From: Chryseobacterium caseinilyticum
Lineage (GTDB): Bacteria; Bacteroidota; Bacteroidia; Flavobacteriales; Weeksellaceae
DNA length: 64,000 bases
Direction of reading: 5' to 3'
Assembly: GCF_014837145.1 (NCBI RefSeq)
Contig: NZ_JACYFS010000001.1
Span: forward strand, 496,001-560,000
Numbering within the stretch: position 1 is the first letter of the stretch; the number at the start of each line of letters is the position of its first letter. Shown here in pieces: positions 9,776 through 18,118 of this stretch. A program made the translations under genes and the position numbers. The notes under the pieces were generated by a model that was not told the origin of the DNA, did no database searches, and was given only the letters and a program-made list of their open reading frames with translations.

Positions 9776-11632
9776 ATGAAAAAATTATATGCAATTGCAG
9801 CATTATCAGCAGCTGCTCTGGCTTATTCGCAAAAACCTTTAGACAAAGTAGAACCCGCATTTTGGTGGAAAGGGATGAAAAATCCTGAAGTTCAGCTCCT
9901 TATTTACGGAAAAGACATTGCCAAAAAAGAGATCGAAATTTCAGACGGAATCAAAGCAAAAGACATTCAGAAAGTCGAAAATCCAAATTATGTTTTTGTG
10001 ACTTTAAATATGAATGAAATCAACGTTTCGAAATTTAAAATCAACGTTAAAAACGGAAAGAAAAACGTCGGCTCATACACCTATGAACTTAAAGAAAGAA
10101 ATCCTAATTCTGCCAACAGAAATTCATACACCTCGAAAGATCTGATGTATCTCATCATGCCCGACCGTTTTGCGAATGGTGATGAGAAAAATGACTCTCA
10201 GCCCAACCTTACCGAAAAAGCCAACAGAAGTCTTCCAAATGGCCGTCACGGTGGAGATCTACGTGGAATTATCAACAATCTCGACTACCTGCAAAACCTC
10301 GGAGCAACTGCAGTCTGGCTGACTCCAGTTAATGAAGACAACGAAAAAGGATATTCTTATCACGGTTATGCGCAGACAGACCTTTACAAAATCGACGGAC
10401 GGTACGGAACCAACGAAGAGTACAGAGAGCTTTCACAAAAACTCAACAAAAGAAACATGATGCTGGTGATGGATTACGTGACCAATCACTGGGGAATTTC
10501 TCACTGGCTCATCAAAGATCTGCCCACAAAGGACTGGATTCACTGGTTTGATGATGGTGATAAAGGCTTCAAACGTTCCAATTACAAAATCACGTCTCAG
10601 TTTGACCCGAATGCTTCCGATGCAGACAGAAAAGTAGCGCTGGACGGTTGGTTTGATACTTCGATGCCCGATATTAATCAGAGCAATCCTTTGGTTTTAA
10701 AATACTTAACCCAAAATGCAATTTGGTGGATTGAATACGCTGAATTGGGTGGTTTCCGTGTAGATACTTATCCGTACAACGATAAGGAAGCAATGGCGAA
10801 ATGGGCAAAGGCAATTACCGACGAGTATCCGAAATTCAATATTGTAGGAGAAACATGGTTAAGCTCTGCCGGACATATTTCTGCGTGGCAGAAGGATTCT
10901 AAGACTGGAGAAGCGGCCAATTACAATTCAAATTTACCATCGGTGATGGATTTTCCTTTGTACGACGAACTTCCGAAAGCCATTAAAGAAAAAGAAGGCT
11001 GGAATAACGGGATGAACAGACTTTACAACAGTTTCACGAATGATTTCCTGTATCCGGACATCAACAATCTTCTCGTCTTCTTCGAAAATCACGACACCGA
11101 GAGATGGAATGAAATGTTTAATAATGACCCGAAAGCATACAAATTGGCAATGACAATCATCTCAACCGTCCGAGGAATTCCACAGATCTATTACGGAACC
11201 GAAATCGGAATGCGTGGAGATAAAAATAAAGGCGGTGACGCAGACATCAGAAGAGATTTTCCGGGTGGCTGGAAAGCAGATACGCAAAGTGCTTTCAGTA
11301 CGGCTTCGCAAACTGCGCAGCAGAAGGAGTTTCATGGTTTTACCCAGAAATTATTAAACTGGAGGAAAGGCAAAGACGTGATCCATACCGGAAAAACTAA
11401 AAATTTCGTTCCTCAGAATAATGTTTTTGTGTACTTTAGATACAACGAAAAAGAAACGGTGATGGTGGTAGTGAATGCCAATGAAAAAGATGAAGTTGTA
11501 GACTTAAAAAGATTTTCAGAAGCTATAAAATCTTCAGTTAAAGGCAAAGATGTGATCTCAGATAAAGAAATTTCACTTCAGAATACTTTAACTGTTCCTG
11601 CTAAAACTTCGATGGTTATTGAATTAATGTAA
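9776..11632 (+). CDS. susA: GH13 alpha-amylase family glucanohydrolase (neopullulanase/SusA-like)
   Basis: A 618-residue exported enzyme with signal peptide ending near AYSQ. After an N-terminal beta domain (about 20-115), the GH13 barrel shows conserved regions DYVTNH (I), GGFRVD (II, nucleophile Asp330), IVGETW (III, acid/base Glu359) and FFENHD (IV, Asp440). The N-domain plus barrel plan and the short spacing resemble neopullulanase and cyclomaltodextrinase types such as SusA. It would cut maltodextrins in the periplasm, feeding the GH97 enzyme and the SLC45-like carrier. The symbol is by function and context; exact substrate preference cannot be read from the sequence. Confidence 0.93.
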   Translation: MKKLYAIAALSAAALAYSQKPLDKVEPAFWWKGMKNPEVQLLIYGKDIAKKEIEISDGIKAKDIQKVENPNYVFVTLNMNEINVSKFKINVKNGKKNVGSYTYELKERNPNSANRNSYTSKDLMYLIMPDRFANGDEKNDSQPNLTEKANRSLPNGRHGGDLRGIINNLDYLQNLGATAVWLTPVNEDNEKGYSYHGYAQTDLYKIDGRYGTNEEYRELSQKLNKRNMMLVMDYVTNHWGISHWLIKDLPTKDWIHWFDDGDKGFKRSNYKITSQFDPNASDADRKVALDGWFDTSMPDINQSNPLVLKYLTQNAIWWIEYAELGGFRVDTYPYNDKEAMAKWAKAITDEYPKFNIVGETWLSSAGHISAWQKDSKTGEAANYNSNLPSVMDFPLYDELPKAIKEKEGWNNGMNRLYNSFTNDFLYPDINNLLVFFENHDTERWNEMFNNDPKAYKLAMTIISTVRGIPQIYYGTEIGMRGDKNKGGDADIRRDFPGGWKADTQSAFSTASQTAQQKEFHGFTQKLLNWRKGKDVIHTGKTKNFVPQNNVFVYFRYNEKETVMVVVNANEKDEVVDLKRFSEAIKSSVKGKDVISDKEISLQNTLTVPAKTSMVIELM

Positions 11633-11816
11633 ACACTAATTTCACAGATAGTCGCACGAATTACACACATCATTGATATATTCACTGAAAAAGATTAATG
11701 AAATCTGTGTTTAAGATGAGAATTGTCAAATATCAATCATACAATTTTTCGCAATCCAGTAGTGTCATTAGTGAGAAGATTAGTGTCATTTGTGTTTAAA
11801 AAAAAATAAATTTAAA

Positions 11817-12329
11817 ATGAAAAAAACAACATTAATATTTACAGTTTTCCTGTTGATCCTGAGTTTCACAACCATCCAGGCACAGGCGAAATTTGAGAAA
11901 GATAAAACAGAAATCGCTACTATGCTCGATGCATTCAACGTTGCAGCTGCACAAGCAGATTATAAAACTTACTTCGGCTTTTTCGCAGAAGAATCTACCT
12001 TTATTGGAACCGATGCCACTGAGGTTTGGGATAAAAAACAATTTATGGTTTGGGCAAAACCATACTTCGACAAAAAATCAACATGGAATTTTAAATCCTT
12101 AAAAAGAAATGTTTATTTCGCAAAAGACGGAAAACTTGCGTGGTTCGACGAATTATTGGATACCCAAATGAAAATCTGCCGTGGTTCCGGAGTATTGGAA
12201 AAGATTAATGGACAATGGAAAGTGAAACAGTATGTTTTGTCTGTGACGGTTCCTAATGAGGTAGTGGATAAAATTGTGGAAATCAAAGCTCCAATTGAAG
12301 ACGCTATGATTCAGAAATTAAAAAATTAG
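11817..12329 (+). CDS. Secreted SnoaL/NTF2-like domain protein
   Basis: A 170-residue protein starting MKKTTLIFTVFLLIL with a signal peptide cut near AQA. The body (about 25-150) matches the NTF2-like cone fold of the SnoaL/DUF4440 type: a helix with AFNVAAAQADYKTYFGFFAEESTFIGTD, then W-rich strands (KLAWFDELLDT, NGQWKVKQYVLSV). Such domains bind small ligands or act as hydrolases or isomerases, and many exported ones have no assigned function. The frame opens upstream at 11790 through a poly-A leader, but ATG 11817 gives a proper signal peptide. It sits between the amylase and sugar transporter genes. Confidence 0.8.
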   Translation: MKKTTLIFTVFLLILSFTTIQAQAKFEKDKTEIATMLDAFNVAAAQADYKTYFGFFAEESTFIGTDATEVWDKKQFMVWAKPYFDKKSTWNFKSLKRNVYFAKDGKLAWFDELLDTQMKICRGSGVLEKINGQWKVKQYVLSVTVPNEVVDKIVEIKAPIEDAMIQKLKN

Positions 12330-12371
12330 GTAAAAGTCTTTTCTATTTCATCACTTATCAATAATAAATTT

Positions 12372-13754
12372 ATGACAAAAAAGATAAAACCGAATCTCTC
12401 CATGGCTCAGATCATCAACATGAGCATGGGATTTTTGGGTATTCAGATGGCTTTTGGTTTACAAAATGGTAACGCCAGCCGGATTTTAGGAAATTTTGGT
12501 GCAGACGTTCATCAGCTTTCGTGGTTTTGGCTGGTTGCTCCCATAACAGGTCTCATCGTTCAGCCTATCATCGGTCACATGGGCGACAATACGTGGAGTC
12601 CGCTTGGAAGAAGGAAACCTTATTTTCTGATAGGTGCGATTCTTTGTGCCATCGGTTTGGTTTTACTTCCCAACGCAGCTTCTGCAACACAGATGATGGC
12701 GGCCAACGTTTTACTTTTGGCAGTTATTTTCTTAGCAATGATGGACGCTTCCATTAATATTGCTATGGAACCCTTCCGTGCGCTGGTAGGAGATATGCTT
12801 CCGAAACATCAGGGAACTTTGGGATTTTCAGTACAGACCATTCTGATCGGGATTGGCGCGGTGATCGGATCTTATCTGCCGGATTGGCTGACCAAATTAG
12901 GTGTTTCGAATGTAGCTAAAGAAGGTTTCGTGGCCGATAATGTGATTTACGCATTCTACTGTGGTGCGGGAATTCTTTTACTGACCATCATTTACACGAT
13001 AGTTACAACAAAAGAATATTCGCCAAAAGAATTTGCTGAATTTGAAGGCGGAAAAGAAGTAGTTGAAAAACCGTCAAAATTATCAGATATCTTCAGTGAT
13101 TTTGCGAAAATTCCAACCTTAATGAAAAAGTTGGGAATTGTTCAGTTTTTCTCTTGGTTTGCACTGTTTACCATGTGGGTTTTCACGACAAGTGCTTTAG
13201 CCACGCATCATTTCGGATTGTCTCCCGAAGACACGCATTCTGTTGAATTCAACAAAGCCGGTGATCTTACAGGTAAATTATTTGGTATGTACAATCTCTG
13301 GGCAATTCCGTTTGCATTTCTGTTGACGCCGATTGCAAAATGGATCGGTAAAAAACAAACTCATGCATTAGCGTTATTATGTGGAGGTATAGGATTAATT
13401 TCAATGTATTTCATTAAAGATACTTCACTGCTCTGGATTTCAATGATCGGACTTGGTTTTGCGTGGGCAAGTATTTTGGCAATGCCATATGCGATGCTGA
13501 TAGATGCAATTCCGCAGAGGAAAATGGGGGTTTTTATGGGGATTTTCAATTTCTTCATCGTAATTCCACAAATCATCAACGGTGTCTTTGGTGGCCCAAT
13601 TGTAAAAGGTGCCTTTGGAAATTACGCGATGGGCTATGTTGTCGTTGGCGGAATCTGTATGCTTCTCGGCGCAGTCTTAACAATGATTTTCATTAAATCG
13701 GATGACGCAAATCCTCAGGAAATCGAAGAGGAAATTCAGCAGGTGCACTTTTGA
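12372..13754 (+). CDS. SLC45-like MFS transporter, probable maltose/maltodextrin carrier
   Basis: A 460-residue 12-helix MFS protein. The motif RRKPYFLIGA after GHMGDNTWSPLG, and the early QMAFGLQNGNASRI stretch, are typical of the SLC45/GPH-like sugar-proton symporters that often accompany sus-type loci in Flavobacteriia. It would carry maltose or glucose released by the GH13 and GH97 enzymes across the inner membrane. It starts 42 bp after the NTF2-like gene and is the last gene of the glucan block. Family assignment is firm; the exact sugar is inferred from context. Confidence 0.88.
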   Translation: MTKKIKPNLSMAQIINMSMGFLGIQMAFGLQNGNASRILGNFGADVHQLSWFWLVAPITGLIVQPIIGHMGDNTWSPLGRRKPYFLIGAILCAIGLVLLPNAASATQMMAANVLLLAVIFLAMMDASINIAMEPFRALVGDMLPKHQGTLGFSVQTILIGIGAVIGSYLPDWLTKLGVSNVAKEGFVADNVIYAFYCGAGILLLTIIYTIVTTKEYSPKEFAEFEGGKEVVEKPSKLSDIFSDFAKIPTLMKKLGIVQFFSWFALFTMWVFTTSALATHHFGLSPEDTHSVEFNKAGDLTGKLFGMYNLWAIPFAFLLTPIAKWIGKKQTHALALLCGGIGLISMYFIKDTSLLWISMIGLGFAWASILAMPYAMLIDAIPQRKMGVFMGIFNFFIVIPQIINGVFGGPIVKGAFGNYAMGYVVVGGICMLLGAVLTMIFIKSDDANPQEIEEEIQQVHF

Positions 13755-14167
13755 ATTTGAGATTTGGAATTTGAGATTTGAGATTCGCAATTCGCAATTC
13801 AGGATTTGAGATTCAATATTTAAAATTCAATATTCAAGATTCAAAATTTTATGTTCAAGATTCAATATTGAAAATTAGAATTAAGAATTTGATTTCAATA
13901 AAAAATTTACATAAAAATATCAATAGGAGCGGACTTTAGTCCGCTTTTTTATTTCAAAGTTGAGATAGGCTTTAGCCCAAATCTATTATTCACAAAATAA
14001 TCCAGGCTCTGAAAAATTCACTTCGAAGAAAACTGACTATTCACCATTCATATAAAAATCACTTCTTACCTTACATCAACATTCCTGGATAAATTTTTTG
14101 CGAATTTTGCTTTAATAAATTTAAACATCATCATTACTTATTAATCATTACTAATTACTTATAAATT
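13755..14167. other. Intergenic spacer with word-like repeats and a hairpin
   Basis: No credible gene. 13755-13900 is low-complexity DNA made of degenerate words around GAATTTGAGATT and ATTCAATATT. A hairpin terminator follows at 13928, then AT-rich sequence up to the pirin gene. Similar word-like spacers occur at 21092-21250, 43785-43850 and 45650-45712. Confidence 0.7.
13928..13950 (+). terminator. Rho-independent terminator of the glucan block
   Basis: AGCGGAC (13928-13934) pairs perfectly with GTCCGCT (13939-13945) around a TTTA loop and is followed by Ts. It lies 174 bp after the MFS gene. Confidence 0.8.
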
Positions 14168-14896
14168 ATGAAAACAGTATATCACAAAGCAGATTCCAGA
14201 GGTCACGCAGATCACGGTTGGTTAAATTCTTTTCACACTTTCAGTTTTGCGGGCTATCAAAACAGAGAAAGATCCAATTTCGGAGTATTGAGAGTTTTAA
14301 ATGACGACACCGTTTCTCAGGGAATGGGTTTCGGAACGCACCCTCACAAAAACATGGAGATCATTTCAATTCCTTTGGAAGGAAACCTGGAGCATAAAGA
14401 TTCGATGGGAACAACTGCGGTAATCAGAAAAGGAGAAATTCAGGTGATGAGCGCCGGAATCGGTGTGATGCACAGCGAATATAATCAGAATAAAGATGAA
14501 GCTGTGAAATTCTTGCAGATCTGGGTTTTCCCAAGAGAAGAAAATGTAGAACCGAGATACGATCAGAAAAGCATTAAAGACGGAGAAAAAATTAATGGTT
14601 TCCAGCAGATTTTATCGCCAAACAAAAACGACGACGGCGTTTGGATTCATCAGGATGCCTGGTTTAATTTAGCCAATTTCACCAAAGGAAACGGTAAAAA
14701 CTACACCATCAACAAAAAAGGAAACGGCGTTTATGCATTTGTTTTAAAAGGCAGCGCAAAAGTAGGCGACAGAATCTTAAACGAAAAAGACGGTTTGGGA
14801 ATCTGGGATACTCAAAGCTTCAACATCGAAGCGGTAGAGGACACCGAAATTCTTCTGATGGAAGTTCCAATGGATTTACCGGCATATTTAAAATAA
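14168..14896 (+). CDS. Pirin family protein (YhaK-like, possible quercetin dioxygenase)
   Basis: A 242-residue bicupin of the pirin family. The metal site in the N-terminal cupin is complete: His58 and His60 (GTHPHKN), His102 and Glu104 (GVMHSEYN). The start MKTVYHKADSRGHADHGWL is typical. Bacterial pirins such as E. coli YhaK and YhhW bind a metal, and some open flavonol rings in vitro; the natural role is often linked to redox stress. It is a cytosolic single gene with spacers on both sides. An FMN reductase gene follows 279 bp later, which may be a loose functional link. Confidence 0.92.
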   Translation: MKTVYHKADSRGHADHGWLNSFHTFSFAGYQNRERSNFGVLRVLNDDTVSQGMGFGTHPHKNMEIISIPLEGNLEHKDSMGTTAVIRKGEIQVMSAGIGVMHSEYNQNKDEAVKFLQIWVFPREENVEPRYDQKSIKDGEKINGFQQILSPNKNDDGVWIHQDAWFNLANFTKGNGKNYTINKKGNGVYAFVLKGSAKVGDRILNEKDGLGIWDTQSFNIEAVEDTEILLMEVPMDLPAYLK

Positions 14897-15050
14897 ACAC
14901 TAATTTTGCACCATCAAAATATACCTGACTGAAGAGGTTTTGGCGAATAAACCTTCTTATATAATTTTTCAACCAAGCAAACCAAAACGAGGTTGATTGT
15001 GAACAACTTTGGTGATTGAAACCATAAAACAGACAATTGGTAATAATAAA

Positions 15051-15140
15051 CCACGAAGTGGTTCAATATTAATAGCCGTGGGTGAAACCCATGGATACAT
15101 AATAACCAAAAATCAACGAACCACGCAGTGGTTCAATAAA
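15051..15140. repeat. CCACGAAGTGG-type palindromic repeats
   Basis: CCACGAAGTGG at 15051-15061 followed by TTCAAT, then AGCCGTGGGTGAAACCCATGG at 15074-15094, then CCACGCAGTGG with TTCAAT at 15121-15137. Each unit is a short palindrome. The same words recur at 22903-22983 and 30518-30562, so this is a dispersed repeat family. The rest of the 14897-15175 spacer holds nothing else I can name. Confidence 0.75.
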
Positions 15141-15175
15141 TATCACGCAAACCTTCAATAATATAATTTAAATAA

Positions 15176-15727
15176 ATGAAAATCCTAGCCATCGCAGGAA
15201 GCAATTCCGACACATCAATCAACAGACAACTCGTAACCTACGCTACCACTTTATTCGAAAGCGCAGAAATAGAAATCGTAGACATGAACGATTTTGAAAT
15301 GCCCATCTACAAACACCAGAGAGAAGTAGAAAGCGGTGTTCCACAGCAGGCGCTTGATCTTGCTTCAAAAATTGACAGCGCAGATCTGCTTTTAGTTTCA
15401 CTTTCTGAGCACAACGGAACCTATTCAACGGCTTTCAAAAACGTGTTCGACTGGACGTCAAGAATAAAACAGAGAGCAGTATGGAACGAAAAACCAATGT
15501 TGCTGATGGCAACAGCTCCGGGTGGAAGAGGTGGTTTAGGCGTTTTGGAGGCTGCTGAAAAACGTTTTCCTTTACACGGCGGAAATATCGTTGATACTTT
15601 TACGTTGCCTTTTTTTAATGATAATTTCGACAAAGAAGCTCAGAAAATTTCTAATGAAGAAAAAGACAGTGAGTTACGCGAGAAAGTAAGCAAGATTTCT
15701 GCGGTTGAAACAATCTTAGAAAAATAG
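15176..15727 (+). CDS. NADPH-dependent FMN reductase family protein
   Basis: A 183-residue flavodoxin-like protein. The N-terminal phosphate-binding loop AGSNSDTSINRQL (residues 6-18) and the second flavin contact SLSEHNGTYSTAFKN (about 76-90) define the NADPH-dependent FMN reductase/azoreductase family. ATAPGGRGGLGVLEA is the third conserved stretch. These cytosolic enzymes reduce FMN, quinones or azo compounds at the expense of NADPH. It is monocistronic here: a possible promoter and small ORF begin within 30 bp of its stop. The specific acceptor is not predictable. Confidence 0.88.
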   Translation: MKILAIAGSNSDTSINRQLVTYATTLFESAEIEIVDMNDFEMPIYKHQREVESGVPQQALDLASKIDSADLLLVSLSEHNGTYSTAFKNVFDWTSRIKQRAVWNEKPMLLMATAPGGRGGLGVLEAAEKRFPLHGGNIVDTFTLPFFNDNFDKEAQKISNEEKDSELREKVSKISAVETILEK

Positions 15728-15730
15728 CAT

Positions 15731-15760
15731 TTGAATATTAACTTAAAATTAATATCTTTG
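15731..15760 (+). promoter_or_regulatory. Bacteroidota-type promoter upstream of a 24-codon ORF
   Basis: TTG at 15731-15733, a 19-bp spacer and TATCTTTG at 15753-15760 match the Bacteroidota consensus. Expected transcription start is near 15766, about 10 bases before a small ORF. Confidence 0.7.
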
Positions 15761-15775
15761 CAAAAAGAAAAAGTA

Positions 15776-15850
15776 ATGAAAATTCAGACCACTTTCAAAG
15801 AATGTTTCTCCAAAAAAGGGAATGTTGTGGACTCTGAAATTCTGAGATAA
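15776..15850 (+). CDS. Possible 24-residue small protein or leader peptide
   Basis: ATG 15776 to TAA 15850 encodes a 24-residue peptide beginning MKIQTTFKEC and ending DSEILR. It is framed by a good promoter 16 bp upstream and a hairpin terminator 7 bp downstream, so it looks like a complete small transcription unit of about 125 bases. I do not recognise the peptide. It lies between the FMN reductase gene and purM, so it could be a leader whose terminator controls purM, a stand-alone small protein, or a small RNA in which the ORF is chance. Confidence 0.45.
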   Translation: MKIQTTFKECFSKKGNVVDSEILR

Positions 15851-15857
15851 TATAACG

Positions 15858-15889
15858 GCCGATAATCTACCAAGATTGTCGGCTTTTTT
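15858..15889 (+). terminator. Hairpin terminator upstream of purM
   Basis: GCCGATAATCT (15858-15868) pairs with AGATTGTCGGC (15873-15883), with one G-U pair, around ACCA, then a T run. It ends the small transcript above or acts as an attenuator before purM. Confidence 0.85.
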
Positions 15890-15993
15890 GTTTTCGAAAT
15901 TTGAATTAATATAATAAAAATTAATACGTCCCACTTTAGCAAAAACGATTCATTTGTTAGATTGTTAAATTGATACACTGTTACATTAAAAAT

Positions 15994-16986
15994 ATGAGCA
16001 ACACTTACAAATCTGCAGGAGTAGACAAAGAAGAAGGTTACAAAACCGTTGATAAGATCAAAAAAGCGGTGGGCGAAACTCACAATTCCAATGTATTGAA
16101 CCATTTGGGAAGCTTCGGTGCTTTCTACGAAATCGGTGGTTACAAAAACCCTGTTTTGGTTTCAGGAACTGATGGAGTAGGAACTAAGCTTAAAGTTGCT
16201 TTAGACTCAAAAAGATACGATTCTATCGGCGTAGACTGTTTCGCAATGTGTGCTAACGATATCCTGTGTCACGGTGCAAAACCCCTGTTTTTCCTTGATT
16301 ATTTAGCTTGCGGTAAACTGGATTCAGAAATCGCTGCGGAGATTGTTTTAGGAATGGTGAAAGCCTGTAAAGACAACAACTGTGCATTGATTGGTGGTGA
16401 AACTGCCGAAATGCCGGGAATGTATCAGCCGGGAGATTACGACGTTGCAGGTTTCTGCGTAGGAATCGTAGAGAAAGACCAGATCATTGACGGTTCAAAA
16501 ATCAAAACGGGAGATAAAATTATCGCTTTACCAAGTTCAGGTTTCCACTCAAACGGATTCTCTTTGGTTAGAAAAATTTTCCCTAATTTCGAAGAAGAAT
16601 TTGAAGGAAAGCCTTTGTACGAAACACTTTTGGTTCCTACAAGATTATATTATAAAGACATTCACAAGGTGATTGAAGAGGTTGAAGTTTCAGGAATTGC
16701 CCACATCACAGGAGGCGGTTTATACGAAAACATTCCAAGAATCATTGGTGACGGATTATGCGCTACAATCGATGCTTCAAAAATTCAGATTCCAACGGTA
16801 ATGTTAGAACTTGAAAAAAGAGGAAACATCGCCCGTGAAGAAATGTTCGGAACCTTCAACATGGGTGTCGGAATGATCGTTGTCGTAGATCCTGATCACG
16901 CTGAAAAAGTGCTTCACCTTTTAGATGACGCTTACGAGATTGGAGAAATCGCGGAAGGAGCAGAAAAAATCGATTTGAAATTTTAG
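15994..16986 (+). CDS. purM: Phosphoribosylformylglycinamidine cyclo-ligase (AIR synthetase)
   Basis: A 330-residue PurM with all the family blocks: TYKSAGVDKEEGY at the start, PVLVSGTDGVGTKLKVA (ATP/Mg site), CALIGGETAEMPGMY, LPSSGFHSNGFSLVRK and IAHITGGGLYENIPRI. It converts FGAM to AIR with ATP in de novo purine synthesis. The frame opens at a TTG at 15970, but ATG 15994 (MSNTYKSAG) fits the family N-terminus. The stop codon TAG falls inside the first bases of palindromic element copy B, so the element abuts the gene end. purN follows 154 bp later. Confidence 0.97.
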   Translation: MSNTYKSAGVDKEEGYKTVDKIKKAVGETHNSNVLNHLGSFGAFYEIGGYKNPVLVSGTDGVGTKLKVALDSKRYDSIGVDCFAMCANDILCHGAKPLFFLDYLACGKLDSEIAAEIVLGMVKACKDNNCALIGGETAEMPGMYQPGDYDVAGFCVGIVEKDQIIDGSKIKTGDKIIALPSSGFHSNGFSLVRKIFPNFEEEFEGKPLYETLLVPTRLYYKDIHKVIEEVEVSGIAHITGGGLYENIPRIIGDGLCATIDASKIQIPTVMLELEKRGNIAREEMFGTFNMGVGMIVVVDPDHAEKVLHLLDDAYEIGEIAEGAEKIDLKF

Positions 16987-17111
16987 GAGCTATTTGACTC
17001 CGTCGATTGCTTTGGAGCAATTCCCGCTGTCCACTGTATCTTTTTTGGGACGGTCTACACTTCGTTCCGTCCGCCCCAAAAAAGGATGCCGTTTCCATCG
17101 GGGCTAGGGAA
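16984..17111. repeat. Interspersed palindromic element, copy B
   Basis: Begins with TAGGAGC over the purM stop codon. The left arm CCCGCTGTCCACTGTATC ends at 17040 before TTTTTT, the variable inner palindrome is GGGACGG against CCGTCCGCCCC, and the right arm AAAAAAGGATGCCG...ATCGGGGCTAGGG ends at 17109. It carries an insertion of about 20 bp after AGGAGC relative to copies A and C. It occupies most of the purM-purN gap. Confidence 0.8.
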
Positions 17112-17140
17112 GAATGTATTTTTAGCAATAATAGTTTTTA

Positions 17141-17707
17141 ATGAAAAATATTGTCATTTTAGTTTCAGGTTCCGGAACCAATCTTCAGAGAATTATCGAT
17201 ACCATCGGCAGCGGAGAAATCCAGAATGCAGAAGTATCTTTAGTTGTTGCCGACAGAGAATGTTACGGACTCGAAAGAGCAAAAAACCACAACATAGAAA
17301 CCGCGGTGATTCCGAGAGGGAAAAATTTCAGCAGCGAACTGGGTAAAATCATTCCGGAAAATACAGATTTAATCGTATTGGCAGGATTTTTATCCATCCT
17401 CAAACCTGAGTTCGTGGAAAATTGGGCAGGAAAAATCATCAACATTCACCCGGCCTTACTTCCAAAATATGGAGGAAAAGGAATGTGGGGGCATCATGTT
17501 CATAATGCGGTGATTGAAGCTAAAGAAAAAGAAAGCGGAGCAACCGTTCATTTCGTAACCGTAGGAATTGACGAAGGAGAAGCAATCCTCCAGAAATCAT
17601 TCGAAGTCACAGAAAACGACACTCCCGAAACGTTAGCAGAAAAAGTTCATAAAATTGAATATGAAATTTTTCCTGTAGCAATTAATAAAGTATTAGGAAA
17701 TAACTAA
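17141..17707 (+). CDS. purN: Phosphoribosylglycinamide formyltransferase
   Basis: A 188-residue PurN. The N-terminal nucleotide loop is VSGSGTNLQRI, and the catalytic Asn-His-Asp set is visible in IINIHPALLPKYGGKGMWG and VGIDEGEAIL. It transfers the formyl group of 10-formyl-THF to GAR. In many Bacteroidota the HPALLP loop is followed by KYGGKGMWG rather than the KFPG of enterobacteria, and that is the case here. It lies in the purM-purN-purH-purD run, separated from purM by an interspersed element and from purH by a structured 411-bp spacer. Confidence 0.96.
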   Translation: MKNIVILVSGSGTNLQRIIDTIGSGEIQNAEVSLVVADRECYGLERAKNHNIETAVIPRGKNFSSELGKIIPENTDLIVLAGFLSILKPEFVENWAGKIINIHPALLPKYGGKGMWGHHVHNAVIEAKEKESGATVHFVTVGIDEGEAILQKSFEVTENDTPETLAEKVHKIEYEIFPVAINKVLGNN

Positions 17708-17741
17708 TCGTCATTAAAAAGTATAATTAAAAATTCCCCTC

Positions 17742-17876
17742 CCTTGGAGGGGTGGCAAAAATTCAAAGAATTTTTGACGGGGTGGTTATAGACGCTTCAT
17801 ATTTGTAAGCTAAAATAGAACCCAAAACAATATATTTGCTCTGCTCCCTCTCCTTTGGAGAGGGTTGGGGAGAGGA
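17742..17876. repeat. CCCCTCC/GGAGGGG and CCCTCTCC/GGAGAGGG spacer repeats
   Basis: CCCCTCCCTTGGAGGGG, then AATTCAAAGAATT and GACGGGGTGG to about 17785, and CCCTCTCCTTTGGAGAGGG with GGGGAGAGG at about 17847-17875. Both are short palindromes of a type I know to be dispersed in Flavobacteriia genomes. They open the 17708-18118 gap, which contains no gene. Confidence 0.65.
17776..17838 (+). promoter_or_regulatory. Possible promoter(s) for the purH leader
   Basis: TATATTTG at 17831-17838 is a perfect -7 box, with TTTG at 17802-17805 upstream (25-bp spacer, rather long). A second weaker option is TTG 17774-17776 with CATATTTG at 17798-17805 (21-bp spacer). Either would give a purH leader of nearly 300 bases. 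Confidence 0.5.
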
Positions 17877-17932
17877 TTAAAAGACACACTTAGATCAACA
17901 AAAATTATTTCAAAATAATCTAAGTAAAAGTA

Positions 17933-18093
17933 AGACCGGAGGTGAAAGAACCGGTCTACAGTTTGAAATAACTGTAAAAAGTAAAGTTGAAAAAGTCCCA
18001 ACGGGACGGCTTACCAAAAAATAGGGTGAAATTCTGTTATTTGGTGGGTGAAAAAGTAAAATGAAGGAAAAACCGCAATTGAAACTGCGGTTT
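17933..18093 (+). promoter_or_regulatory. Structured leader with four consecutive hairpins before purH
   Basis: Four perfect short stems occur in a row: AGACCGG/CCGGTCT (17933-17957), ACAGTT/AACTGT (17958-17975), GTCCC/GGGAC (17995-18007) and AAACCGCA/TGCGGTTT (18070-18093). The last ends 25 bp before the purH ATG. None is followed by a clean T run, so these look like leader structure or dispersed repeats, not a terminator. Confidence 0.45.
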
Positions 18094-18118
18094 CGACTTC
18101 GAAAAAAATGAAAAATCT

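Noticed and set aside
17801..18010. Minus-strand 63-residue ORF in the purN-purH gap
   Set aside because: It covers dispersed palindromes and hairpins and has no recognised motif.
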